From: Phragmites australis
Taxonomy: Eukaryota; Streptophyta; Magnoliopsida; Poales; Poaceae
DNA length: 64,000 nucleotides
Direction of reading: 5' to 3'
NCBI RefSeq assembly: GCF_958298935.1
Contig: NC_084935.1
Location: 9,606,501-9,670,500, forward strand
How positions within the stretch are numbered: the stretch's first letter is position 1; each line of letters opens with the position of its first letter. The notes under the pieces were generated by a model. The model had not been told where the DNA came from. It ran no database searches and saw nothing but the letters and a program-made list of their open reading frames with translations. A program made the translations under genes and the position numbers. This document shows, piece after piece, positions 1 through 12,100 of the stretch.

Positions 1-950
1 AAACTTCTTGCTGCTACTCCACACCAAGTCGGAGGGTTAACAAGTTACCAACGAGTCACTAAGACTCCAAGGCGCCGACATACCTCTCGGTACACTGTTG
101 GATCACTCCTTGATCTATTCTCTAGATTGCAGCACCTAGCAACACTTCTCTCTAGACTTATAAGTACGAATCACTATCTAATGGTGTGCTTAATCACCCT
201 GGATGAACATTTTAAGCACTTTGATAACTTGGATGTCTTCTCAAGTGTATAAGGACTTCTCTGGACTTCAATAGCTTAAAATGGCCGAGTGGGTGAGTAT
301 TTATAGCCTCAAACTCTCCAACTAACCGTTGCTTCAATGGCTCAACTTTACTATAAACATTGGATGACCTGATGATGACAGTAGTACAAGCACCAGACCA
401 TCCGGTATGTACAATCTCAAAAAGTAGCTGTTAGAACCCACTTAGAACCACTTCTGAACACCAGATTATCCGTTGTATACTTCATCTCCATTACCGGACT
501 ATCTGGTGTGTATACTTGAGCCTGACCGAGCCAACTTCTTCACTGTTCAATTATCCAGTGTTTTAATCTTCTGATCACCGAATCTTCCAGTGTGTATAGC
601 TTCATTTTCTTAGGATTTTTCACACACTTTGTTAAATGCTCCAGTGTAAGCCTTCGGTGTACACAACATTGATCACTGGACCATCCGATGTATATATCTT
701 CATCTTCTCTGAGTTCTAGAAAATACTCCAGTGTGTACTGTTTTTTCATCACCGGACCTTCCGGTGTATTAATCTTCAGTCTCCGACAGTTGCAGATCTT
801 CTGCTAAATGCTTCAGTGTACACTGATTCTAATCACTAGACCTGCCGGTGAGTACAATCTCATTTCAGCTTAGTTTTCTACCCTTTTGAAAAATGCTCCG
901 GTGTGTATACTTGTGGCATCATCGGACTATCCTGTATAGTCATTTTCTGT
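1..950. repeat. Degenerate interspersed short-repeat array with palindromic CCGGTG cores
   Basis: A loosely repeated unit of about 60-75 bp recurs through this stretch. Its core reads like caccagaccatccggt or atcaccggaccttccggtgt, usually followed by gtatac or gtaca and then a tc-rich spacer ending in cttcatctt. The core is a near-palindrome (CACCGGA..TCCGGTG). Units are clear near 395, 465, 495, 575, 670, 750, 835 and 900, but are too diverged for a clean satellite. No gene is recognised. Such CCGGTG blocks are, from memory, common in grass LTR-element DNA, so this may be part of an old LTR. Identity is uncertain. Confidence 0.5.
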
Positions 951-1144
951 GAGACTTCTCCAATTCAATCAAACTTTATCCCAGCTTCGGTGGCTTCTTC
1001 ATGTATTGCATCTATGAGACCTACTAACATATATTCTTGATAAATATGTTAGTCCCATTGACTATATTTTCATTAATCACCAAAACCACAATCATGACCT
1101 AATAGGATCATTTTCGCTACACATGTCGCCTTGCAGAACTCTCC

Positions 1145-1566
1145 ATGACCCAAGAAGCTATCACCCAGGAAGGGGTCCATATGTTAGCCGCCTGCCAACA
1201 TCTTGTTGCCGCGCTCAACGTCTTCCAAGAAGCGCTTACTGAGGTTAGGATCCAGACAATGGCTTCCGGCGAAGAGGATACTCCAGGGCTTGATGTCCAA
1301 GCCATCAAGCTTGCTAAGGTGTTAGTTGTGTTCCGAGGGATGGTCACTGAACACCTTTTGAGCTAGTGCCGACAGAGTGCAGAGCTGGTACTCACCTATG
1401 CATTAGCCATCCTGAAGACCCACCAATCAGAGTTCAACACAACACAAACATCCTTCTGGAAGGTTTCAGGAACGAGATGGAGGAGCCATCGGCTGACAAG
1501 ATTGAGGAGGCGACCGGGATAGCCAAGGACTTCGTAGACGTGATGGACTTCTTGCCCTCATCGTAG
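1145..1566 (+). other. Two short adjacent ORFs of unknown origin, probably transposon-derived
   Basis: Two back-to-back frames (1145-1366 and 1366-1566) encode 73 and 66 residues. The first is alpha-helical in character with a run of Ala, Glu and Val. The second ends in an acidic stretch containing GIAKDFVDVMDFLP. The base composition is higher in GC than the flanking AT-rich sequence, which hints at former coding sequence. I recognise no domain. A remnant of a transposon ORF or a small orphan gene are both possible. From 1570 to 2680 I see only AT-rich sequence with no supportable gene. Confidence 0.2.
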
Positions 1567-2686
1567 TTCTATATTTTTATCATGCAGTCTGTAAAAACAC
1601 TTGGTAGATCTTGTTAGTTTTAGTCGGGAACTTAAATATTTTTCATGTTTGATGTAAGTACTTTGTGATGGACTCTTTTGACAGCATATCATGGTTTTTT
1701 ATTAGCTTTTTTATTTTATTAGTTTAGGACACGTTGAGCACTAGTTGAGCGCTTATTATGATCGGTCTTCGGTCCGCTTGAGTGGGAGGCGTCGTAGCCC
1801 CTAGTCACTTATGGAACGCGATAGACAGCCTTTTTGCAACCCTGAGTTCATAACGCAACGATTCTTCTCTTCTTGTTGGAATATGTTTTTAAGGGTACAC
1901 AATATATTGTTTTTGGTTTGCAGCACCTAGTACTTATTACGCTCCTTGACTGTCTACTCGAAAATAGAGATTTCGGTAGGCAGTCCAAATAGTAAAAGGA
2001 AAAGGAACATCTTTGAAGCAAAAGGAACTCATATTGCCCTTGGGGTCAAGATAAGCTTTTTGCAGCCTCAGGTGCATGTTTGGAATGAAGGACCTCAGAA
2101 GCGACTTACCCCATTTGTCGGACATGAAGATGCACAGAAAGACAAGTAAAGACAGGAAAAAAATCGATCAATTTCATAGGCAATATGATCTTTATTATTA
2201 CGACAAGATACTCTTAGAACTTACACTTAGAACTTACAGAAAACTCCTAACGACCCACAATCTATTTAGACATATTATCTTAAATCTAAATGACACAAAC
2301 TAGATTAAACCGATATAACGAACTTGTTGAAGAAATAGAAGATGCTTGAAGTAGATGAATTACAAGGGAATATATATTGGTTTTTAGACAGGTTTGAATA
2401 TCCCTGAGAAAAATAACTCTACATTATATTTATCTTGTATTGATCTGAGTCTTTTATAAGAGGATGTGTAGCTAGCCTAGATGGACCTAAACTTAATCAG
2501 CGACTTCCTCCTCGGGTTCTGTTGGCTTGTATTAGCTTGCGTAGCTCTAATAACTTCGTATCATTTATCCTCCGCAAGGTTCCTTAGCTCCATATACATA
2601 TAAGGGTGTCGTACGTTCTCTGTATTTTTCCTTTATATTCTTGAAGATAAATCTTTCCGATTTACGGTGTGCCCTGAGTTTAGGTC

Positions 2687-3355
2687 CAATTATTTGAAAA
2701 CTTCCAATTAATTTAGAAACATACAATTAATAGACGTTATTAGTATTAAAAAATATTAATACACCTTTATTTCTTTCATATATAAAGGTGCATTCTCAAC
2801 TTTTTGGTTTTTAATTATTTTCCCCGTGAAAATTTTTGCCTGTCACAATATTATTGGTTTCTGTTGTGTTAGATCTGAATTATCTATACCATACATCTTA
2901 CGTGATTAAACAGGTCACAATCAAAATTGGTCCCTCCTCTCTTCACTCTCAATTATTTGACAACTTCCAATTAATTTAGAAACCTACAATTAATAGGTGC
3001 TATTAGCTTTAAAAAATATTAATACACTATTATTTTCTTCCATATATAGAGTGCACCTCAGTTTTTTTTAATTAAATTTCCTGTGAAAATTTTTAGCCCT
3101 CGTCACAATATTATTGATTTTAGTTATGGCAGATCTGAACGATCCCTATCATAATATTACATGATCAAACAATCTACAATTAAAGTCGATCCCCCCGTCT
3201 CCTGCTCTCAATTATTTAGAAACTTCTAATTAATTTAGAAATCTGCAATTAATAGGTGCTATCAGCTTTAAAAAGTATTAATACACCATTTTTTTTCTTC
3301 CATATATAAAGGTGCATCCTCAACTTTTTTGTTTTTAATTATTTTTGTCTTGTAA
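2687..3355 (+). repeat. Three-copy tandem repeat, period about 260 bp
   Basis: Copies begin at about 2687, 2950 and 3209, each with caattattt followed by a block like aacttccaattaatttaga. Each also carries an aatattaatacac block, then a TATA-like catatata(a/g) followed within a few bases by gtgca, and (in copies 1 and 2) tcacaatattattg. The third copy stops after about 150 bp. Copies differ at roughly one base in ten, so the duplications are not recent. No coding sequence is visible. 3360-3740 has no recognisable feature. Confidence 0.8.
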
Positions 3356-3740
3356 TTTCAACATGTACGTGGTTGCGTAGTTGTTAAGACTATAGTTCTA
3401 AAATATGTTTTTAAAGATGTAATTTCTATAAAAAGCTGTTACCAGCGTAATAAATAAATAAAATTCGGAAGTACATTCTTTTATACTATTTTCCGAGAGA
3501 TGACTCTCCTCATACGTAGGGCCTATTTTTAAATTTTGCACGGGCCTCAATTGAAAATCCTACGAGACCAGGTTTCTACATCCATCAAGCTGGACCCACT
3601 CCGAATATTAACACGTGGCAATACTGATCTTGAGGCAGCCATCCCACCAACCACCCTGTTAACCTAGGGATTCCATTAACCAATCCTTCCATAAGCATAA
3701 GGAAATCGGGAATTAACAACCGTGGCTCATCGTTTTCATC

Positions 3741-4032
3741 ATCTCCATTAATGCCACGGACGGTCTCCGGGCTCCGTCATGATGCCATGGCCGGTCTGGG
3801 CTCCGACCACCACGACGCTTCGGCCGGGAAGGGCCTTTCATCGCGACAACATCGCCAGTGCCGTCGTGCTCGTATTCGATGCCCCCAGGCGGCACCATTG
3901 CTTAGTACCAGGCAGCCATGTCGTCATCCTCGCGTGTGGGGCAGCCTGCAGAGGATTGTTGTCATTTCTTATCCTATTGTAATTACCGGATCGAACATAC
4001 CAATCACAGTTTGTTTTGCTTTAGGAGATTAG
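3741..4032. other. GC-rich coding-like island, unrecognised
   Basis: Roughly 3745-3960 is markedly richer in G and C than its surroundings, with short open frames on both strands (93 aa on + from 3751, 61 aa on - from 3898). None shows a domain I know, and the frames contradict each other. It may be a captured exon fragment or part of a transposon. I infer no function. Confidence 0.2.
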
Positions 4033-4500
4033 GGCTCGAGCGAGCCCGTCACTTTAAGTTTGAGTTTGATAAAAACTTGAGCTAAGCGTGATCTAATTGA
4101 GTTTATAACTAAATTTGAGCTTGGCTTGTTAGAGCCTAGAGCTAAACTCGAATCGAGTTTAGAGCAAATCGAGTTTGAATAGCTCATGAGTTTCGAGTTT
4201 TTTATAGTCTAATCTATATAAGTCATATGTGTATGTAATCATGTGGCTTTGAGGTTAGACGATTGGATTTTGTGTTGGATGGTGAGGTTAAAAAAATAAA
4301 CTCAGCTATAGTGAATGGACATTGACTTTGCATCTACGATAGCAGTTAGAGGTAGCTGAACTTTTGATGAGCTATTCGAGTTCGAGTTCGACAGGCTTGC
4401 GAGTTTGTAGCTTAGTTTGTTAGGATATCGAGCCGAGCTCAAATCAAACTTATATCGAGTCGAGTTCAAGTAGCTTACGAGTCTCGAGCTATTTTTATAG
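4029..4500. mobile_element. Degenerate hAT-like MITE remnant rich in CGAG/GAGCT
   Basis: The stretch starts with tagggctcgagcgagcccg and then repeats gagtttgag, gagctcg and cgagttcgag many times. This is the style of the better preserved hAT element at 60100-60808, whose ends are TAGGGCTG and CAGCCCTA. I could not find a matching right end or target duplication, so this is only a probable remnant. Confidence 0.35.
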
Positions 4501-4754
4501 TTTTATTGGAGATCAATGATATGCATAAAACTTTGCTCTAAAATTCTGTTTTTTATCTGATTTTGATAACCACTCAGATTCTGATCATATCGGATTGCCA
4601 CGTCACTATTTGAAGGGGTTCAGCTTGATGAGGCAAAGACCTGTCTCATAAGATTTTGTTCCCTCGTTTGATCATGAACGGCTCTGTGTATACTAGAAGG
4701 GAAAACATAGAACGCGTCTTGGCAACCATATTCACACGAACGGACCAAATTTAG

Positions 4755-4905
4755 CAAATCATCTCCAAAAGTCACTTGGATTTTTTTAAATTTTTAGAAA
4801 GTTTTTTCAACAAAATCAAATTTTTGGAGAGTTTTTTTAACAAAATAAATTTTGAGGAGGAAAGTCAAAATCCAAGTGATTTTTGAAGGGTTTGTGCATT
4901 TTTTC
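4755..4905. repeat. Imperfect inverted repeat, MITE-like hairpin
   Basis: The left arm, around caaaagtcacttggatttt, is mirrored by aaaatccaagtgatttttga on the right. AT-rich arms fold over ttttttaacaaaat spacers. The palindrome suggests a short non-autonomous DNA transposon, but no target duplication is clear. Confidence 0.4.
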
Positions 4906-4992
4906 CTTTAGGCAAATCGAGCAAGCATTGGCGCACGTGTCTTTTCTTCTCTGTAATCAACCTTTAGCTAGTTTACTTTGACAGTATTCTTA

Positions 4993-5276
4993 GGGCTATG
5001 TTTAGTGGAGCTTTAGCTCTCATCTTTATATCAGATCTGATGTTTATAAGTTAATATAAAATAATTTAAATATTTTAGTCTAAAATATAAGTAAGATATA
5101 TCCTCAACTACCGGATTTCTGAGCTAGGAATATCCTGCTCTAAAAATTCCTAAAGCGAGTTTTTATTTTAAACTAAAAATAATAACTTAAATTACTTTAT
5201 TATAAAATTACTTTATTATAGCTTATAACATCAAAATGTAACCGTGGAGCTAAAGCTGAGCTGTACTAAACGGGTG
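4993..5276. mobile_element. Tourist-like (PIF/Harbinger) MITE, 284 bp
   Basis: The ends are imperfect inverted repeats: gggctatgtttagtggagc at left, and the complement of gctgtactaaacgggtg at right, followed inward by gagctttagctc / gagctaaagctgag. The element is bounded by TTA on both sides (4990-4992 and 5277-5279), the target duplication of the PIF/Harbinger group. It lies about 330 bp upstream of the MAP1D start codon, so it sits in or next to that promoter. Confidence 0.65.
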
Positions 5277-5324
5277 TTAAAAACTTAAAAAAACACAAAC
5301 TTGTGTTTCGAAATCTACATATGA

Positions 5325-5560
5325 GTGGGCCTATTGAGCTTTTGTCCGGCCCGATCCGAGCCTATTTCATAGGCCCAGCCCATTAGGCCCACCAAGAACG
5401 GAAGGGGAAGAAACGGTCTTCGAGATTGCGGAAAGGACGCGGAGCTCGGAGGGACGGGCCCCGACCTTGGATGACGAAAGGAGCGGGTCGTGTAGCGTTC
5501 GTGTGGCCTTATCCCCTTTCCAGCTTTCCTTCGCCTCTTCTCTCCTCTCGCCTAAACCCT
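5325..5560 (+). promoter_or_regulatory. MAP1D promoter: site II (GGCCCA) cluster and telo-box
   Basis: Three GGGCC/GGCCC motifs occur within 70 bp: gtgggcc near 5325, and aggcccagcc and aggcccacc at 5371-5393. A telo-box-like cctaaaccct lies at 5551-5560, followed by a ctctct tract just before the start codon at 5609. Site II elements paired with telo-boxes are known from plant housekeeping genes for ribosome biogenesis and organelle function. That fits the organellar role of the downstream gene. No clear TATA box is seen. The promoter function is inferred. Confidence 0.5.
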
Positions 5561-5608
5561 CTCTCTCCCTCTCTCTGGATCCCCTCGTCCTCAGGCCTGC
5601 ATCCCTCC

Positions 5609-8600
5609 ATGGCCGGGCTGGGCGCGCGCCCCTCCGCCGCCTACCAGGCCCTGTTGGTCCGGCCGCTCGCCGCCCCTTTCCTCTCCGCCAGCTCCGGTAC
5701 GTGTTTGTACTCGACCACTCGTCCACTCCCCTCCCCGCTCTCTCCCCTGCTCGCTTCCTAATCGAATAAACGATCGTTGTTCTCTGCCCGTGCGTGCCAG
5801 TTCTCGTTGATTAGCATAATTTCCGGCTTTCCTTTCGGTTTTCTCGCGACCAATTGCAGTGCATTCTAGTAGTTGTTCCATATGTTAAGTTGCAGAGTAA
5901 GCTAGAAAAACCTTGGCCCATTTTGTGCTACTACATCCTGGTGCCCAAGCATACGCGGACTTTTGGTGGTCTAGCTTAGGCTTTGGTGGGGGCTGACCGG
6001 TTGACTAGCGAGCTATGCTGTTTATCTGTGTGCTTGTATAAATCCAAACGAATTGTAACGAAACTGTGCTGAATAGTTTTGCAGCGTTTACTCAAATATG
6101 GTTAACCTCTGCATGGCCGAAAGATCAGTTTGCTTTGCTTGAGTATACATCATAGTGAAAGTTAGCCTTACATGGTGCTGCGCTGCATAGGAGGCTGATT
6201 CATTTGCAATTTGTTGGGGGCGTTGTGTTGTCATAAGAAAAACTGCACTCAATATTCATATTTGTTATCTGCATTTTTTAAGAGTTCTAGTGACATTTGA
6301 TTTGGCGCTGCTCCTTGCGACTGCTTACTGTGTATTGTTATGTTGTTACTGGTGGGTGCCAGGGAATCATGATAAAATTCTGTTTTGTACACTAGCCGCT
6401 CATCCCTTCAGGTGGTTTTGGTGTGGTTATTGCCGTTAAGTTGTCATTTGCACCATGTGTCAATGCCATGCACTGTGAGTAGTGTGCTTATAACAGAGGT
6501 CAGTGTGCTAGAACTGTGCCTAACTGATTGTCCTTGGTTGCATTTCCGCAGGGAAAGTGATAGCGCCAAAGAGCCGCTTCATTGTGTCAAGTAGACTTGC
6601 ATGGGTGGAAGATGAGCTAGAAGAGATAAGAAAGTATAATTCTATTACTATTATATTGGTTTCAAGCTCTTGGCAGTGCTTTTTATCAAGACATTTAGCA
6701 AAAGCCATAATCTTTGGTCTAGATTCTAGATCTCTTGTAATCTTTTAGGGTCCGTTTGGTTCAAGGGATGAGGTGGGATGGGATGGGGCGATCCCTGTTT
6801 TTGTGTTGTTTGGTTCAAAGGCAGCAGGGATGGGATGATCCCTCCTGAGGAATATTCTCTCAATATGCTGGATGAAGATATCCCTCAAAATATATGGGAT
6901 GAAGCCATCCACCTTTGCTAATCATGCACATTAGTAAAATGATTAATGATATTAGTATACTTGTATTACTTATTAGTACATATTACTACGAGATTAGAAT
7001 TTGTAAGGGTTAATGTACTAATTATTGCTAATTAATGAGCTAATTAGAGTATGATTATGGTTAATTAGTATATTTTATTGTTAATTAGTAATGATTATGG
7101 CAAGAGTAACGTTAATACATGTTGGTGCATGTTGATTAGTGTATTATTAATAATTATTATTTAAAATTAAAAAATATAATTAGTTGATGATTCTCATCCT
7201 CATCCGTCCTCGTCCCTCCAACCAAACAAAAAAAAGACTCATCCCATCTAACCAACCAAACAAAAAACAGGATCATCCCATCCTAAAAACAGGGACGGTC
7301 CTATCCCATCCCACTTTGTCTCCCAACCAAACGGACCCTTAACTGCCTACTGGTTGATACCCATCTTCTCATGACACCTTACAATTTTTTGGGTGTTGGT
7401 CTGTTGGATACATTAAACTGGAGATTAAGTGACTAACTTGCCTTATGTCTCATCCTTAACGATTCTGCTAATACTCTTTCACATTTGAAGATCACAAGAG
7501 CAAAGTTCAGTAAAATCAAAGAAAAGGCCACCTTTGAGGCATGGAAAGGTCTCCCCACAGCTTCCTGTACCAGTGCACATTACAAGACCATCTTATGTTG
7601 GTTCAAAAGGATTGCCAGAACTATGCGATGTGCGCCAAATACACGATGCTCAAGGTATTGCTGGAATGAGAGCTGCTTGCAAACTTGCTGCCAGTGCACT
7701 GAACTTTGCTGGAACTTTAGTTAAGGTAAGACTGTTCTATTGTAGTTATCTAAATTCTTTTTGTTCTCTATCTCAATATTTTTCTTTCTATACATTTAAT
7801 AATGTACTATTTATTTAAATCTCGTCTCAGCCATCAGTTACTACAAATGAAATCGACGCAGCAGTGCATAATATGATCATTGAGGCTGGTGCTTATCCTT
7901 CTCCGCTTGGCTATCGTGGATTTCCTAAAAGTATATGTACATCAGTAAATGAGTGTGTCTGTCATGGAATACCTGATTCAACACAGCTGCAGGTTATATC
8001 CAATGAAACTTGCCTCTTCCCATCTATATGCAGTGTAGTACTGAAGTACTGTGGGCTGACAAAAGGTCTTTATGATGCAGAATGGGGACATTATAAATAT
8101 TGATGTAAATGTGTTCCTGAATGTAAGAAACCTCTCTTAAAATCGTGCATATGCTTGGTATATTTGGCATAATCAAATTCTGATGACAGGTTCCTATTTA
8201 ATACAACTTTCTTGTATTCCACAGGGATACCATGGGGGTACTTCCAGAACATTCGTATGTGGACATGTGGATGAATCTATCAAGCATTTTCTGAAGGTAA
8301 GCCATTACTGATGTGTGAGATGGTTCATTCAGTATTCAAATAGCTGCTCTGGTGATTTGCATTGCAAATTTTTGCCATGTTTATGTGCTGCGGCACGTCT
8401 GATTTTCACATACCTTTGTAATGTTAGTTCTAGTTTAGACATACATTGAAGAAAAAGGTTCTAGAAGGCTTTGCATCTGGGTCATATCATTGGTTCTCTT
8501 CTCTTATATGCTTTATTGAGCAAACAATTCTTCCCTACATCAGAACATGCACAAATGGTCTTTAATTCTTTATTGGATCAGGCAGCTGAAGAATGCTTGG

Positions 8601-11363
8601 AGAAGGGCATTTCTGTCTGCAGGGATGGTGTGAACTACAGAAAGATTGGCAAGAAAATAAGGTACTTTTTTGTTTTATCACGAGAATTTAGAAAACTGGA
8701 TTTTTTTTTAGCTTACTTGCAGGTTAAATGTATTCAAATTGTGGTACTTATAAGCTCAGGTTAAATTATATAACGTGTAAGCAAAAAGATCAACATAGTT
8801 CAAATTGCCAATCACTTATAGGATTCTAAAATGAGGGTGGCCTCCAGGACCTTTATCTTGACTCTTAATGCAGGGAAGCTGTATTCAACTCTAACTTGAC
8901 TTCATGAGTCAGTCATATAGAAACTATCAAGCTAAACTTTCTGAACACTAGCAGTCTTTCTTGCTTATAGATTTGTCATTTCTACACTCAAGTTCAGAAT
9001 ATCATTGAGTTGGTTTACATTTCAGTCAAATGATTGAATTGGGGACTCCAGAAAAGAAAGGTCCCTTTGCACTGATCAAAGGAACTTTGAGTGAAAATGG
9101 TTCACAATGGATGTACCTGTAGACAGTGTTTTAAAAAGCCCTAGGTACTACTCCGGCGGTGGGGTGGTGTGCCTAGTCGGCGATTGGACGCTTGGTGGGA
9201 GATGGCGCCTAGCGCCTATGTGCCACCTAGGCGGCCTATTTTTGAAACAGTGCTCGTAGAAGAAAAAAATCACCTAAGAGGCAACCTGAACTGTTAGATG
9301 AGCTTGTATGACATCAACTTTTGTGTTACAGGTACATCACATTATGTCAGTGGTGAGGCCACCACTAGGTTGTCACCACTCTATACCTCTCTGGGTGATG
9401 TTAGATTTATTCATGATGTTTTAGTTACCTTTGTGTAGCCATGTTTCATAAAAATCAGCCCCTTATCTCTTTGGTAGCCTAGAGAATTCCAAACGACACC
9501 ATTTGCATAGCTTTTGCTGATTTGAGAAAACATAGGGAACATTCAAAGTAGTAGAAAGCAGACGATTGAGTTCACTGATAGAATTCTGCTAAAATGTTGC
9601 TGATTTTGCTTCTATGTTAGAGCGCATGCTTCTTATTTTGCTTCTCATTGTTTCAGTAAGCTTGCTTATTTTTATGGCTACTATGTGGTGGAGCGCTTTG
9701 TTGGACATGGGATTGGAACTATGTATCATTCCGAGCCACTTATCTTACATCATTGTGAGTATCTTACTACTTTTTTTGTTTGACATTATTTTTGTTCTAT
9801 TGGGTAAACAATTTTTTGGAGTTCGGCTTATTATATTACCCGATTTATGACTAGTGCTCATGTCTTCTAATATTTTTGTTATATTACATTTCTTGTTAGG
9901 CACAATTGCTCATTGCTTGTTTAGGGCCTTTAGGCCAGCAATATGTAGTGCCAAGCAATTTTTAGTTGCATGTTAGCTAAGCAAGTCATTTTGTGTTGTG
10001 TCTTAATTTAGCACCAGCAAGATTGGAACAGAATCGTTTTTCACAAAATTGGTGATGTTGTCATTACACTTTTGTGTTTCTTTCCAAGGGTCGATGTGAA
10101 TTTGACATGTCCTATCCATCTTAAGCCGAACTGTGCCAATATTATTTCCAGTATTATCCTCATAATGGGCAGACGTCCCTGGATTCAAGGGCATTCAGTT
10201 GAATGCCTAATTTTTAAGTAAAAAATCAAGTATATGTAATGTATATTAGACATATGTACATGTATACAGCATATTGGGCCAAGATCTCATTCCCGATCCC
10301 AAAACAGCCTTTCATTGCCCTATTTTTCTCTCTTTCATGCACCGACACCCCTTGTCTCCACTCACCAGCCCAGCCCAGATCCCTGTTCCCTCACTTTGCC
10401 TTTGCTTCATCGGGCGGCCAGCGGTGGGCCCAACTCAAGAGAGCAGAAGCACTGTCATGTGTCAGCACTCAGCACACATGCACACAGCTGATAAGCACGC
10501 AAGATCCAACAGCTAAACCTCTCTCTACTCTCAGGATTTAGTATGGTTGTATGGTTGATTCATAATTTAAGTTTAGCAAATTGTCAATTGTTAATTCGGT
10601 GGTCTGTGAATCATGGGCTCATGCCAAGCCATGTAAAGTTAAAATTTACTAATTAATTGTAATTTCACTTAAATACTTGAGTTAGTAATGTCTAATATAA
10701 GAAATTTACCTTATATTACGGATTTTACTATTATGAACCTTAACCTTTTACATTAACACTTTATGGTACCTCTGATGTTTGAACGCGCAGCCCAGGGATC
10801 CTGGCTCCGCCACGGCGCCACTGCCTCATATGCTGAAATAATACATGACTATTGAGCATACATTGGACTAATGAATTCTCTGTTTTGTAGCCAATGAAAA
10901 CTCAGGGCGGATGATTCAAGGTCAAACATTTACAATTGGTATGTGCTATTTTCTGTCCTTTCAATTGTATGTTTGGACTTCCATTTTTAAATAATTGTGT
11001 ACTGGAGATTTTGTAGTGAGTTACCGATGCTTGAATATGTTTGTGAGGGAAAACTTGGTACAAAGAAAATGTCAGGAGTTTGTAAATTTTGATAAATGGG
11101 CATAGTAAGTAATCCTACAGGTCCTCGGTATTGCACACTATGCAGAAACAGAGTTCCGACACTTCTCTTATAATATAATTTCAAAATGAGTAAAAAGATC
11201 TTGATGGAATTTTGCAGAACCTATACTTACAATGGAAAAAACAGAGTGTGTGACATGGGAAGATGGATGGACCACTGTCACTGCCGATGGTAGCTGGGCC
11301 GCTCAGTTTGAGCATACCATACTGGTCACTAGGACTGGTGCAGAAATATTGACAAAAGTTTGA
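5609..11363 (+). CDS. MAP1D: Methionine aminopeptidase type I, organellar (MAP1D-like)
   Basis: Removes the initiator Met from new proteins in plastids and/or mitochondria. Ten exons join in frame into 350 residues: 5609-5696, 6552-6633, 7491-7725, 7831-7992, 8081-8122, 8225-8296, 8582-8661, 9657-9754, 10891-10938, 11218-11363, all with GT..AG introns. The first ~35 residues are rich in Ala, Arg, Leu and Ser, like an organellar transit peptide. The peptidase fold follows from about residue 90 ([10 protein letters not shown]). Catalytic landmarks are H180 (CHGIP), D197 (IINID), H271 (FVGHGIG), H278, E303 (FTIEP) and E334 (AQFEHT). The second metal Asp of the HGDTS motif reads Gly (G208, codon 8237-8239). 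The sequence around [11 protein letters not shown] and [10 protein letters not shown] favours MAP1D over MAP1B or MAP1C. The length equals my recollection of Arabidopsis MAP1D. The exon 2 end and exon 3 start are the least certain boundaries, but they give an unbroken frame. Confidence 0.9.
6748..7338. mobile_element. Tourist-like (PIF/Harbinger) MITE in MAP1D intron 2, 591 bp
   Basis: The left end gggtccgtttggttc is matched by the complement of aaccaaacggaccc at the right. It is flanked by TTA on both sides (6745-6747, 7339-7341). Inner arms carry complementary versions of a gggatgggatgatcc-type sequence. The middle is AT-rich with many ttaatta blocks and has no ORF. It lies wholly inside intron 2 of the MAP1D gene. 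Confidence 0.85.
10200..10820. other. Repeat-like insertion in MAP1D intron 8
   Basis: This part of the 1.1-kb intron differs from its flanks. It has a C-rich block (10290-10520) with two overlapping short frames, then AT-rich sequence ending in gggatcctggctccgccac near 10795-10815. That ending resembles repeated sequence I have seen in plant transposons. I cannot define termini or a target duplication, so the class is left open. Confidence 0.3.
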
Positions 11364-12100
11364 GTTTAGATCTTGCTGATTCTGGTCAGAAGTGATCCAC
11401 CTACTTTCAGAACGAGATGGTTATGCAGAAGCATCATCCTCCAGCCTAACATCGGAGATCTGTAATAAAATGTCCTAGGTATGTTTCCTTTTCCTTGTTG
11501 CTGTTCTCAACCATTTCTATCTTAAGGCATCCTATTTTTGTAATCTGCACAGTGATCCAGTTTTGAGGTCTGTTGCAGGCCCACATGTGGCAGGATTTCC
11601 CCTTTGTGGTAACCAGGCAGGGGATAAGTGGGGGCATACAACTGCATTTGCTCGTCGTTTTTGCTGTTTGCCTGCTGGCTGCTGCAGTGATTTTTTGCTG
11701 GGGGGAAGTCCTGTCTCTGACGCATTTGTTATGAATGAAGCTTCTGGAAGAGCTGCTGTATATGAAATAGTAGTTAAGTTTGTTGGAAGTAGATATTGTT
11801 CCAAAAATTAGATGGAAATTCATGCTTGTCATCTAATTTGGCTGAAAGGAAGACCTTCCAGCTTTATTCTGTCACAACCGTTCCTCCGTACGCCTGCATC
11901 AGCGTATGTTAAATATGTTGCACTACACACCGTGTCTTGATAACACACGGTATGTTATGCACCACGCAAGATGAACTACCGGGCTTTGGAACATGATACG
12001 TTCAGAGTTCTCTACTGCATTTGCATAGTTTTCTGAACCCTGGACAAGGCCAGTTTCTTCCTTTGAGTTGAACTGCAGGCTGGACCTTGTCTTGAAAGTT
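11364..12100 (+). other. MAP1D 3' region, probable 3' UTR and downstream sequence
   Basis: Sequence after the stop codon is of mixed composition without a conserved ORF. Frames at 11446-11832 on the minus strand and 11563-11811 on the plus strand overlap one another and show no domain. Candidate polyadenylation signals such as aataaa-like ctgtaataaaatg occur near 11461-11473. From 12100 to 12730 I see no supportable gene. Confidence 0.35.

Noticed and set aside
1..950. CRISPR-like repeats
   Set aside because: Units are degenerate and irregularly spaced, without identical repeats and unique spacers. The genome is clearly a plant.
5367..5881. Several 90-119 aa frames on both strands around the MAP1D start
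   Set aside because: They overlap the promoter, first exon and intron in the wrong frame. The MAP1D exon model explains the region.
9130..9240. Possible exon in MAP1D intron 7 (gcctaggcgg-type sequence)
   Set aside because: Exons 7 and 8 join perfectly without it, and the gcgcctagcgcctatg words look like dispersed repeat sequence.
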